A stretch of DNA of 27,271 nucleotides from JAYVJH01 sp043777595 (GCA_043777595.1 JAYWHT010000112.1:1-27271), one strand, 5' to 3'. Positions 15,369-23,229 are shown, numbered from the stretch's first letter. Notes: generated by a model not told the origin, from the sequence alone. Made by a program: numbers and translations.

Positions 15369-15601
15369 AATCCCAAAAATTCTTCCTCTGTCATCTTATA
15401 ATCTTCTCGAAGTGTAACTGTCCCTTTGTTTTTCAAAATACCTAATTGTCGAGCTATGGCTCTTCGGGCCGTTTTGGGTATCAAATAGGCTACTATTTCT
15501 TTCTTTTTCCCAAAAGATATAGCTATTTCTTGACCCGTCTTAACATCTTGCAAGACTTCAGAGAAATGGGATTTCAAATCACCAACTGTCATTGTTTTCA
15601 T
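15365..15601 (-). CDS. Phd/YefM-type antitoxin (partner of the PIN toxin)
   Basis: A 78-residue antitoxin with the Phd/YefM start MTVGDLKSHFSEVLQDVKTG, which forms the DNA-binding dimer, and the strand EIAISFGKKKEIVAYLIPK. The C-terminal part (KGTVTLREDYKMTEEEFLGL) is the acidic segment expected to block the PIN active site. It overlaps the toxin gene by 4 bp in the usual antitoxin-first order and should repress its own transcription. The start at 15601 gives MKTMTV; the Met three codons later is equally possible. Confidence 0.88.
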   Translation of the reverse strand: MKTMTVGDLKSHFSEVLQDVKTGQEIAISFGKKKEIVAYLIPKTARRAIARQLGILKNKGTVTLREDYKMTEEEFLGL

Positions 15602-15658
15602 TATTGATTTTTATTTTCTAACAAAAATACATTTTTCTTGACAACTTGACAAAAATAT

Positions 15659-16192
15659 TTACCGCAACTCTCCCACAGTACTATTCTTTATTTTTTCTCT
15701 AATAAAATCCATCAGCCCACCTGCTTGTGCTACTTCGGCCACAAATGGTGCTACGGGCGAGGTAAACATAGTTTGACCAGTAGTCAGATTTTTGAGTTCA
15801 CAGGTTTCGAGGTTGTATTCCAGTTCATCGCCTGTCGACACCATGTCTATCGCATTTTTGGCTGTAACAAATGGCAGGCCGTAATTGATGGCGTTTCTAA
15901 ACTGCAAACGGGCAAACGAATCGGCAAAAACTGCCTGTATGCCCGCACCCATGAGGCCAGTTACACAATGTTCAATAGACTTGCCGCCGCCAGCAAAGTT
16001 GTGTGCGGCCACAATGAAAGTGTAGCCCTCGTCTTTGAAGGCATTTTCGCTGTCGTATTTGGCATCGACACCAGCCATTATAAATTTGGCATTTTCGGTT
16101 TTATCGATGGCCGATGTCCAGAAACGTTGTACGACCATATCAAACGACATGACGTATTCTCTTGATGTCCAGGCTTTTCCTCGAATTAACAT
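15659..16192 (-). CDS. Aconitase/3-isopropylmalate dehydratase-type small subunit (LeuD-like)
   Basis: A 177-residue swivel-domain subunit that should pair with the large subunit at 16635-17891. The segment NFAGGGKSIEHCVTGLMGAG followed by IQAVFADSFARLQFRNAINY-GLPFV aligns with the LeuD core. It departs from the family, where the loop normally reads GCGSSREH: here it is GGGKSIEH, so the conserved Arg that contacts the substrate carboxylate is absent and a Lys sits nearby. A different substrate from isopropylmalate is therefore likely. The ATG is immediately preceded (0 bp) by the inverted repeat of element 2. Confidence 0.85.
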   Translation of the reverse strand: MLIRGKAWTSREYVMSFDMVVQRFWTSAIDKTENAKFIMAGVDAKYDSENAFKDEGYTFIVAAHNFAGGGKSIEHCVTGLMGAGIQAVFADSFARLQFRNAINYGLPFVTAKNAIDMVSTGDELEYNLETCELKNLTTGQTMFTSPVAPFVAEVAQAGGLMDFIREKIKNSTVGELR

Positions 16193-16634
16193 TTTTGAAT
16201 GATTGAATGATTGGGTGTTTGAATTTATTTTTGGGTGTTTTTTCGGGCTGTTGCCAAAATTTTAATTACAGTTTCGTAATCTCTATATAATTTGTCTAAT
16301 TTTTCTTTTGTCATAATTTCAGATTCAATCATAATTTCTATCCAAAACATTGTTTCGTCAGTTTCTTCGATAGTGATACTTAATTTTGAAAAATACTCTG
16401 CTCTACTCCTTGCTCTACACACTGCTCGGTAATTTGCACCAACAGAAGTCGAAGACCGTAAAACTGTTTGCCTATTATCTTTGACTCTTCAGTTTTGGGT
16501 AATGATTGAAAAACTTTTATACTTCTTAAAGTTAATTGCTTGGTTTTTAGAAGCATTTCTTTCACAAAATCCTCTTTCATGGTAGCTTTGAGTTCTATTT
16601 TTTATCCAATATTCAATCACCCAATCATTCAAAA
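16193..16634. mobile_element. Inverted-repeat-bounded element 2 with a broken four-helix-bundle gene
   Basis: TTTTGAATGATTG at 16193-16205 and its complement at 16622-16634 are the outermost perfect arms. A longer inner pairing, 16203-16224 with 16611-16632, matches at 21 of 22 positions. The element starts at the first base after the LeuC-type stop codon and ends at the base before the LeuD-type ATG, so it exactly fills the intercistronic gap. It contains only the frameshifted four-helix-bundle gene. Confidence 0.6.
16225..16580 (-). pseudogene. Frameshifted four-helix-bundle protein gene (second copy)
   Basis: The first frame (from ATG 16580) encodes MKEDFVKEMLLKTKQLTLRS through SKIIGKQF and then leaves the family. 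Shifting one base at the A/T run near 16459-16463 restores RSSTSVGANYRAVCRARSRA then EYFSKLSITIEETDETMFWI and a normal C-terminus ending at 16225. A single-base deletion in the run therefore breaks the gene (or is a sequencing error). The restored protein would be about 118 residues and a divergent paralogue of the one at 8079-8465. It lies inside inverted-repeat element 2. Confidence 0.85.
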
Positions 16635-17891
16635 CTAGCCCCTCCTCGGGTCCACAATTACGCCTTTCAATGCTGATGCTGCTACTACGGCTGGGCTGGT
16701 AAGATAAATAGCTGCATTTTTTGACCCCATACGGCCTTTCATGTTGCGGTTGCCTGCACTTAGTACTATGTCGCCATCGCCTGCTACGCCCGTGTGTATG
16801 CCTGCACAAGCCGAGCAGCTTGGAGTGTCCACGGCTACGCCTGCATCGAGCAATATTGAGATATACCCTGCTTTTATGGCATCTTTCATGATTTGAGTAC
16901 TGGCTGGCACAAGCAAAAAATTTACGTCGGGGTGTACTTGCTGGCCTTCCAAAATCTTGGCTACCATCGCAATGTCTTCTAAGCGGCCATTGGTACAAGT
17001 ACCGACAAAAGCCTTGTTAAACTTTGTTCCAACCACTTTTTCGACAGGCACAACGTCGTCCAATTTGTCGGGCATCGACACCGTTGGGCCGAGGTTGGTT
17101 ATATCAATTTCATAAACGGCTTCGTAGTTGGCATCAGAGTCGGAGGCTATCATGTCCCACGAGCCTTTTTGTACTGGCCGTAAGAAATCTATCGTTTTTT
17201 GGTCAGGGGCAATGATGCCATTTTTGGCACCCAAGTCCACCGTCATGTTGCAGAGCGTCATGCGGCCAGCCATGTCTAAGGCATCGATAGCGGGGCCTGC
17301 AAATTCTAAGGTTTTGTAAATCAGGTGGCCGTTCCAATGCATCATACCCATTATATGCAGGCTTAGGTCTTTGGCCATTACCCAAGGCTGCCACGTACCT
17401 GTTACATAAAACTTAACTTGCTCTGGTACTCTAAACCAACTTTTGCCAGTGGCCATAGCCACCGCAGCGTCCGACACCGCCACGGCGTTGCCCATAGCCC
17501 CTACTGCTCCGTAAGTATTGGCATGAGAGTCTGTGCCAACGCTGATTTTGCCTGGCAATACATGGCCTTGCTCTACCATAATCTGGTGGGCTATGCCTTG
17601 CCGCCCCAAGTCATAAAAATACTTAATGTCGTGTGCTTTCACAGCCGCTCGCCATTCGTTGAGCATCGTTGCAAACTGCGGCGTGGGTGGCGGCACGAGG
17701 TGGTCAGAGACACAGATAACTCGCTCTTTGTCAAAGACATCGCCCGTGCCGAGTGAGTCAAACATTCTGAAAGTTTCTTTGCCCAAATAGTCCATCGTCA
17801 TTACGCTAAACACATCTGTCCAGACCAGTTCGCCTGGCGTTACTTTGTCTCGGCCACTGTTGTAGGCCATTATTTTTTCGGTGATAGTCAT
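16635..17891 (-). CDS. Aconitase/3-isopropylmalate dehydratase-type large subunit (LeuC-like)
   Basis: A 418-residue iron-sulfur hydro-lyase subunit. The expected [4Fe-4S] ligands are present: Cys in GTCTNGRLED (near residue 300) and two in PSCSACAGIH (near 358 and 361). ISVGTDSHANTYGAVGAMGN and the late SAGNRNMKGRMGS are family signatures. Together with the small subunit at 15659-16192 it should dehydrate and rehydrate a hydroxy-di- or tricarboxylate. The lack of leuA/leuB nearby and the altered small-subunit loop point away from leucine synthesis. The start codon is 1 bp from a perfect 17-bp inverted repeat, and the stop codon directly abuts element 2. Confidence 0.9.
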   Translation of the reverse strand: MTITEKIMAYNSGRDKVTPGELVWTDVFSVMTMDYLGKETFRMFDSLGTGDVFDKERVICVSDHLVPPPTPQFATMLNEWRAAVKAHDIKYFYDLGRQGIAHQIMVEQGHVLPGKISVGTDSHANTYGAVGAMGNAVAVSDAAVAMATGKSWFRVPEQVKFYVTGTWQPWVMAKDLSLHIMGMMHWNGHLIYKTLEFAGPAIDALDMAGRMTLCNMTVDLGAKNGIIAPDQKTIDFLRPVQKGSWDMIASDSDANYEAVYEIDITNLGPTVSMPDKLDDVVPVEKVVGTKFNKAFVGTCTNGRLEDIAMVAKILEGQQVHPDVNFLLVPASTQIMKDAIKAGYISILLDAGVAVDTPSCSACAGIHTGVAGDGDIVLSAGNRNMKGRMGSKNAAIYLTSPAVVAASALKGVIVDPRRG

Positions 17892-17892
17892 T

Positions 17893-17983
17893 TTTTGAAT
17901 GATTGAATGTATGAATTTTGAATGGTGGAATAATTGAAATAAAACTAAGTTACTCAGTCATTCTCTCATTCAATCATTCAAAA
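17893..17983. repeat. Perfect 17-bp inverted repeat filling the gap before the LeuC-like gene (gene-less element 3)
   Basis: TTTTGAATGATTGAATG (17893-17909) and its exact complement (17967-17983) enclose 57 bp with no gene. It directly follows the stop codon of the lipocalin-like gene and ends 1 bp before the LeuC-like ATG. The arms match those of element 2, so it looks like a MITE-like or emptied form of the same element. Confidence 0.8.
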
Positions 17984-18490
17984 TTATTTATTACTACGGC
18001 TTTCGCCCATGAATCTTTTGCTGGCCAAATCGTCCCAAAAAGTAGGGTCTTGGTTGGGGTCGTCGCTGGTTTTCTTTTCGTGAATCATCGTCAAGCCCTC
18101 AAACTGGTCATAGTACGACCATTTCCAAGTCCGAATCCGAGTACGCTCGTCAACACCAATAAGGTCTATCATTTCGTAGAGTTTTGAGCCTGGTCGGTCT
18201 TTGTATTCCCAAATTAAATTGACAGAGTTTTGGGTTTCCCAGGCGTGGCCCAATATACGTGGATTGTCAAATTGTAGTTCCCAGTTTTCATCAAATTGAG
18301 CCACACCAAAGTCATGAAACTCTACATGGCCATCGTCCCACATATATTCATTGATTTGATGATAGCCTCGCTCGCCTTCCATACGAATCGTGAGGCGGCT
18401 TTTCCAGCGGTCTATAAGCTGGCCTTCGGGGCTAATGCGGGTATATGTACCTTCCCAGATACCAATGTGTTTAGGAAACAGTCGTAGCAT
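17984..18490 (-). CDS. Lipocalin-like conserved hypothetical protein (DUF3598-like)
   Basis: A 168-residue soluble protein made almost wholly of beta strands with many aromatic residues (HIGIWEGTYTRISPEGQLID, QFDNPRILGHAWET, IRTWKWSYYDQFEG). This gives the look of a lipocalin-like barrel such as DUF3598; the assignment is by general pattern only. No signal peptide. It is the first gene of the minus-strand catabolic run and so is probably co-transcribed with the aconitase-type subunits. It may bind the substrate or an intermediate. The C-terminus (SKRFMGESRSNK) is followed at once by the inverted repeat of element 3. Confidence 0.65.
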   Translation of the reverse strand: MLRLFPKHIGIWEGTYTRISPEGQLIDRWKSRLTIRMEGERGYHQINEYMWDDGHVEFHDFGVAQFDENWELQFDNPRILGHAWETQNSVNLIWEYKDRPGSKLYEMIDLIGVDERTRIRTWKWSYYDQFEGLTMIHEKKTSDDPNQDPTFWDDLASKRFMGESRSNK

Positions 18491-18656
18491 AGTTTGCAGA
18501 TTTGATAACGTAAAGAGAAATCAATTATACCGCAATTTGTAGAAAAAAACAGAATATAGTGTCTTTTGTAGATAGTATTTATAAATATTTTTTGAAAAAA
18601 TTAAACAAAACTATACTTTACTTTCACAAAACAGACAGATTGCACATTTTATAAGT
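18491..18656. other. AT-rich leader region of the catabolic run
   Basis: No gene is visible. This is where the promoter for the run starting at 18490 should lie. I find no convincing Bacteroidota promoter pair (TTTG and TAnnTTTG) and no clear operator palindrome. Confidence 0.4.
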
Positions 18657-18657
18657 A

Positions 18658-18698
18658 AAAACCTCACCAACAAAATCAAACTTTGTTGGTGAGGTTTT
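18658..18698. terminator. Strong intrinsic terminator after the GH65 gene
   Basis: A perfect 17-bp stem (arms 18658-18674 and 18682-18698, core CCTCACCAACAAA) with a 7-base loop, flanked by A and T runs on both sides, so it can work in both directions. It lies 58 bp beyond the GH65 stop codon and upstream of the catabolic run. Confidence 0.85.
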
Positions 18699-18756
18699 CA
18701 AATTAGGTAAATCTATCTAATAGCGTTTGTTTGAAGAAGCGAGATTTATTGTTGTT

Positions 18757-20787
18757 TTATTTTATTTCAAACGTTTTTTTCTCAACTCCAACACCTGTTA
18801 TTTTGAGACTTTTCCAAGCTTTTGGTAGTTTGGTTTTTAATTGAACAACACCACCGTCGGTAATATCCAAGCCCCCAAAACCCGATACTACGCTTTGTAA
18901 CATTCCGCCTGCGCCCGTGGCAAAGTACGGATTGGTGCCACCTGCCGATTCTGAAATTACGCCAAAGGGAGGTACTTTATTGGGTACATAACCTTTCTGA
19001 AAATAAGTATAGGCTTTTTCGGGTTCGCCCAATCTCGACCATAATGTAGAAAGAATGGCAACCCCCATAGCTGGGCCTTCGGGTGAGTAGCGAGGCTCGT
19101 AATAGGCCATGTCTTTACGGATATTGACTTCGTCTGACACAACTTTGAGCGGATAAGCCAGCAGATTTACATCGGCTTGTTTGATGGTTACGCCGTCGTA
19201 AGTGGCGTTTTCACGGGTTGTGCCGTCGGCAAATTTTAGTATTGGAATATTGTCCGATACTACTTTCCAGTCGGGGTCGGGTGTGAGGCCGAGTTCGGTA
19301 GCGGCTTGTGTGGCGTTGAGCAGTACGGTTTTGGCCATGCCATTCGTAAAGGCGTTATTGTCAATGTTTTCTTGCCATTCGTTGGCCCCAATCACGTTTT
19401 TAATATCGTACTTACCTGCACCGTTGCGCTCTACACGACTACACCAAAAGGTAGCAACTTCTTTGAGTAGTGGGTAGCCTTTTTCACGTAGCCATTGTTT
19501 GTCTTTTGTTACCTGATAGTATTTCCAGGCAGCCCAGCCAATGCAACCAGTAATGTGATGCTGGAATGGCCCCGTCAAAGCCCAAACTGGGGTGTCTTCG
19601 CCGCCACTTTCTGCCGATTCCCACGGAAACATCGCTCCTTTGTAGCCATGCTCGTAGGCATTGCGTCTGGCCATTTCTAATCTATCAAAACGATAGTCAA
19701 GAATTGAGCGAGCGATGTCGGGCTGTAAAATCAACAGTGGTGGGTACATCCAGAGTTCGGTATCCCAAAACACATGGCCATTATAACCCAACCCCGACAA
19801 ACCCATTGGCGAAAGGCTCAAACGACTGCCTTCACGCACAAACGAGTAAAGGTGATATAGCGCAAAACGCACGTCTCGCTGGGCTTGTAGGTCACCTTCA
19901 ATTTGAATATCCGACTGCCAGAGTTTTTCCCATGCTGCTTCGTGGTATTTGAGCAAACGTTCACGGCCTTCGAGTTTGGCAAAGATGGTGAGCCGCTCGG
20001 CTTCGTTCAACGGAAACTCGTTGTGTACGCTCGAAATAGCTGACGCTGCCACCGAAAAACGGTACTTTTGGCCTGCTTTTAGGTTTTTGTAGAATTTTAA
20101 TAAGTGCATATTATTGTCCCAATCTTCGTGAATCAGGCGAGGCTCTTGGCCGTGGGGTTCGTCAAACAAAAAACTATTCGAGGCCGCTACCGTAACTTTC
20201 CCCGTAGGACTTTTGGCTACCGAACTCATCAATGGAATAGTAACGTGTGGGCGGTCTATTTCAGCATAAATATTTTTGATGTCGTTGAGGTGAGTAGGTG
20301 CTTCGATGACGCTGGCGGGGGTGATTTCGCAGTCCTTTTTGGCCGTAATTTCTACATCGACCAGCGCCGTAAATGGCAAGTGCCTGAGAGACAAAATAGT
20401 ATGCTTGACCGAAATCTTATCGCCCACATCGAAGGTAGTAACGAGCTGGGCTTTTTTCATGTCTAAGGTCTGGGCGTAGTTCTGAATATCGGCCCGACCG
20501 ATGCGGCGTTTGTCCACGTCCAAATACATATTGACATGGTTAAAAGACTTTAAAATATTAGACACTCGGCCACGCTGGTAGTAGTCATATACACCATTTA
20601 GTACTACATCTTGTACTTGCATTGGTTGAGGCGACGATACAATACCCACCATGCCATTGGCAACAGTTACACCAAAATACTTGGCTGGGTTGATGTCTGT
20701 GGCCACGATTTGCCAGGGAGAGGTATTTTGAGAGTAACCGCTCACGACTAACGACCAAAGACTAATGACTAACAGTATTTTTTTCAT
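18757..20787 (-). CDS. Secreted GH65-family glycoside hydrolase (kojibiose-hydrolase-like)
   Basis: A 676-residue protein with a signal peptide (MKKILLVISLWSLVVSGYSQ) and the (alpha/alpha)6-barrel signatures of GH65, for example NGHVFWDTELWMYPPLL. ANEWQENIDNNAFTN (catalytic acid Glu near residue 468) replaces the usual PDEYHENVDNNAYTN. A second Glu, in GVISESAGGTNPY near residue 611, sits where GH65 hydrolases carry a catalytic base; phosphorylases lack it. Together with export to the periplasm, where free phosphate is scarce, this favours a hydrolase of alpha-glucosides such as kojibiose or trehalose over a phosphorylase. It is followed by a strong terminator and stands alone. The signal-peptide region is encoded by short GACTAA-type repeats (20742-20774). 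Confidence 0.88.
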   Translation of the reverse strand: MKKILLVISLWSLVVSGYSQNTSPWQIVATDINPAKYFGVTVANGMVGIVSSPQPMQVQDVVLNGVYDYYQRGRVSNILKSFNHVNMYLDVDKRRIGRADIQNYAQTLDMKKAQLVTTFDVGDKISVKHTILSLRHLPFTALVDVEITAKKDCEITPASVIEAPTHLNDIKNIYAEIDRPHVTIPLMSSVAKSPTGKVTVAASNSFLFDEPHGQEPRLIHEDWDNNMHLLKFYKNLKAGQKYRFSVAASAISSVHNEFPLNEAERLTIFAKLEGRERLLKYHEAAWEKLWQSDIQIEGDLQAQRDVRFALYHLYSFVREGSRLSLSPMGLSGLGYNGHVFWDTELWMYPPLLILQPDIARSILDYRFDRLEMARRNAYEHGYKGAMFPWESAESGGEDTPVWALTGPFQHHITGCIGWAAWKYYQVTKDKQWLREKGYPLLKEVATFWCSRVERNGAGKYDIKNVIGANEWQENIDNNAFTNGMAKTVLLNATQAATELGLTPDPDWKVVSDNIPILKFADGTTRENATYDGVTIKQADVNLLAYPLKVVSDEVNIRKDMAYYEPRYSPEGPAMGVAILSTLWSRLGEPEKAYTYFQKGYVPNKVPPFGVISESAGGTNPYFATGAGGMLQSVVSGFGGLDITDGGVVQLKTKLPKAWKSLKITGVGVEKKTFEIK
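20742..20774. repeat. GACTAA/GACCAA-type short repeats within the GH65 signal-peptide codons
   Basis: Four spaced units (CACGACTAAC, GACCAA, GACTAAT, GACTAAC) lie in the codons for the hydrophobic core ISLWSLVVSG. They resemble the period-7/8 words seen in metG and at gene borders. Confidence 0.5.
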
Positions 20788-20875
20788 CTGGATTATTGGT
20801 TAAGGATTTGGTATTTATGCAAGAATACGGCTTTTTTGGTTGTGTATCGTTTCTATACTCGGATTATAAACTACT

Positions 20876-21058
20876 CATGTTACGCAAAAGTCTCAAAGGG
20901 GCGTACTATTGACGTACTACCGCAATGGTAGCAGCAGCAGCAATGGCCATAAGCGTAACCTGCCAGCAGGCCGCCCCGCTGGGGCTTTACTATTCAATTA
21001 CTCATTTTGACTATCAACAGTACACACCTACGGAGTTACTTTTTAGTTGCGTAATGTG
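20876..21058. repeat. MITE-like region in the 373-bp gap between GH65 and DinB
   Basis: No gene is visible in 20788-21160. CATGTTACGCAA (20876-20887) and TTGCGTAATGTG (21047-21058) form 12-bp terminal inverted repeats with 2 mismatches around 183 bp. Inside are small palindromes (CCTGCCAGCAGG; CCCCGCTGGGG) and a short AGC-rich run. Size, termini and lack of an ORF fit a miniature transposable element or REP cluster; no target duplication was recognised. Confidence 0.45.
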
Positions 21059-21160
21059 AATAAGCTATTATTTTTTTGCTTTATTGGTAGCGTTGTATTG
21101 TCATATATTTCAACAATAATTCTAAGCATTGATACCAATCACTTTGCCAATTTACACCAA

Positions 21161-21697
21161 TTAGTTTACAGTAGCCTCCAAATCAGTTTGTTGGCGTAAG
21201 TGATGCCGAAAGTGCATTTCCATCAGATGATACCACTCATGGGCATTGAGCCACCCAAAGGCGGGCTGTATGCACTTGTATTGGCCTAAGTCGTTGGTTA
21301 TTGGTACTATCAAGTCTTTGGCATCGGCTATTATTTTTGTAAATAATGTCTGATATTCAGCACGAGTTTTGGCTACTGGCTCTGGGCCACGGACGGCATC
21401 GGGGATTCTGATTTTGATAGGCGGAAAACTATTGTACTTGTATAAATTATCGCCATACTGATTTTTGTCGCCACCTATTTGTCCCTTGCGCTGCTCTAAA
21501 CATCGTAGGGTATTGGCCAAAAAAAAATAAGAAGCCGACACAGACAGATGCTCGTACATTTGCCCTAACGACCAGACATCTTCGGCAGATTTGTGGGTAA
21601 ATTGCTCATCAGAATAATTGTCTAAGGCAGCGATATAGCCCTCAATGGTTTGTTTGAGTTCGTCGAATATTTGTGCTGGTGCTGGTTGTGAGGTCAT
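21161..21697 (-). CDS. DinB family protein (metal-dependent four-helix enzyme)
   Basis: A 178-residue DinB/YfiT-like protein. The metal-site histidines are in the expected places: QMYEHL (near residue 50) and HEWYHLMEMHFRHH near the C-terminus. ALDNYSDEQFTHKSAEDVWSL is the typical first helix-loop with the W-S-L-GQ signature. Family members are often thiol-dependent transferases (bacillithiol, mycothiol or glutathione) in stress response; the substrate here is unknown. It stands alone, divergent from the APC permease. Confidence 0.85.
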   Translation of the reverse strand: MTSQPAPAQIFDELKQTIEGYIAALDNYSDEQFTHKSAEDVWSLGQMYEHLSVSASYFFLANTLRCLEQRKGQIGGDKNQYGDNLYKYNSFPPIKIRIPDAVRGPEPVAKTRAEYQTLFTKIIADAKDLIVPITNDLGQYKCIQPAFGWLNAHEWYHLMEMHFRHHLRQQTDLEATVN

Positions 21698-21852
21698 TGT
21701 TGTTAGGTTTAGTAAAATTGAATAAACAAGGTGTAATTTATTGTAAATCAGTACTATATTGGCACATTGATTTGGATTTGGTACAAATTAAATCAAAATG
21801 TAATTATCGAACGCCAAAAAAGCATAAATTGTGCCACTAAATCTATAATTCA

Positions 21853-23199
21853 ATGCAATCTACTGAAAAATCCTCCAATCAATTACTAAAAATTCTCGGT
21901 GTTGGCTTTGGTATAGCCGTAACCATTGGCGGCACTATTGGCACAGGTATATTACGCAAGCCAGGCATCATTGCTGCCCAGCTCGGCGACCCTTACCTCA
22001 TCATGGGTGTTTGGGTTTTGGTGAGTGTATATGCGTTGTTGGGGGTGTTGTGTACCATTGAGTTGGGTGTTACTATGCCACGGGCTGGTGCGTGGTATGT
22101 CTATTCCCAGCGGGCTTTTGGTAGCTATGCAGGGTTTGTGGTGGGGTTCAATAGCTGGTTGGGTACTTCGTCGGCTACTGCTTTTGGGGCATATACCATG
22201 AGCGAATACATTGCACTGCTTTGGCCAAATATTGCTGGTTATGAATCAATTATGGCTATCGTTATATTGCTATTGTTGGGGCTTTTGCATTGGACGGGCC
22301 TGCGAGCGGCCAGCCGAGCGCAAGAAATCATGAGTTTTGTCAAAGCCATTGGCCTCTTTGTGTTTGTTATCATTTGTTTTACTTTTGGGCAAGATGTCCC
22401 CGTTAGTCAAGTGGCCGATACTACTGTGAGGGTTGTCAAAAATGGCTCTTTGCTTGGGGCAATTATTTTTTCGTTGCAAGCCATCTTTTATACTTTTGAC
22501 GGCTGGCACACAGCCGCCTATTTTGCCGAAGAAGATGCCGACCCCGCTCGCAATCTACCCAAATCTATGCTTGGCGGCTTGGCCTTGATTGTTGCTATTT
22601 ATTTATTGGTCAATGCTGCCATACTGTATATTCTGCCGATGCCTATCTTGCAAGAATCAAAATTGGCCGCCGCCGACACTATCAAGCTAATTTTTGGCGA
22701 AAAATCTGGTAATATTCTTACTTTTTTTCTGATGATTTCGATTTTGGGTATCGTCAATGCCCAAGTGATGTTCAACCCACGAGTGTTATATTCGATGAGT
22801 AGAGACGGCTTATTTTTGAGACAAGGCACAAAAGTAAACCTTGGAGGCACACCGACGGTAGCTATGATATTGTCGATTGGTGCGGCTATTATTTTTATAC
22901 TAACAGGAAAAGAAATCAGTGGGCGGCTTTCGGACATTGCTACGTTTTTCTTTGTGTTGGGCTATACTTCGGGCTTTGCATCGCTGTTGCGGTTGCGCCA
23001 AACCGAGCCAAATCTCGAACGCAAATGGAAAGTACCAGGCTACCCACTTATACCAATCGTTGCGCTGGTGGCATCGGTTTTGTTTTTGGTTGGTGCCGCC
23101 ATTCAAGACCCACTTAGTAGCCGTTATGCGCTTATTTTTTTGGTACTAAGCTATCCGTTATATTTGGTTGTGAAGCGGTTGAATACCGACCAGAAATAA
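21853..23199 (+). CDS. APC-family amino acid permease
   Basis: A 448-residue inner-membrane protein with about 12 hydrophobic segments. The first carries the APC substrate-carboxylate motif GGTIGTGIL (residues about 26-34), followed by RKPGIIAAQLGDPYLIMGVW typical of the LAT/YfnA-type branch. The segment FYTFDGWHTAAYFAEEDADP marks the sixth helix of this group. It should import amino acids or exchange them across the inner membrane. It is divergent from DinB with 155 bp between. Two hairpins from families that recur in this window follow directly after its stop codon. Confidence 0.92.
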   Translation: MQSTEKSSNQLLKILGVGFGIAVTIGGTIGTGILRKPGIIAAQLGDPYLIMGVWVLVSVYALLGVLCTIELGVTMPRAGAWYVYSQRAFGSYAGFVVGFNSWLGTSSATAFGAYTMSEYIALLWPNIAGYESIMAIVILLLLGLLHWTGLRAASRAQEIMSFVKAIGLFVFVIICFTFGQDVPVSQVADTTVRVVKNGSLLGAIIFSLQAIFYTFDGWHTAAYFAEEDADPARNLPKSMLGGLALIVAIYLLVNAAILYILPMPILQESKLAAADTIKLIFGEKSGNILTFFLMISILGIVNAQVMFNPRVLYSMSRDGLFLRQGTKVNLGGTPTVAMILSIGAAIIFILTGKEISGRLSDIATFFFVLGYTSGFASLLRLRQTEPNLERKWKVPGYPLIPIVALVASVLFLVGAAIQDPLSSRYALIFLVLSYPLYLVVKRLNTDQK

Positions 23200-23229
23200 T
23201 GGCTCTGCTATTTTACTAACAGAACCATT
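23198..23229. terminator. Hairpin (family B) at the APC permease stop codon
   Basis: AATGGCTCTG (23198-23207) pairs with CAGAACCATT (23220-23229), one mismatch, around the loop CTATTTTACTAA, and is followed by TGTCTTTT. The loop and most of the stem recur exactly at 24558-24593. The hairpin begins within the permease stop codon. Confidence 0.65.

Noticed and set aside
16635..17891. Leucine-biosynthesis leuC
   Set aside because: No leuA or leuB is near, the partner subunit lacks the conserved substrate Arg, and the neighbours are catabolic, so only the general family was assigned.
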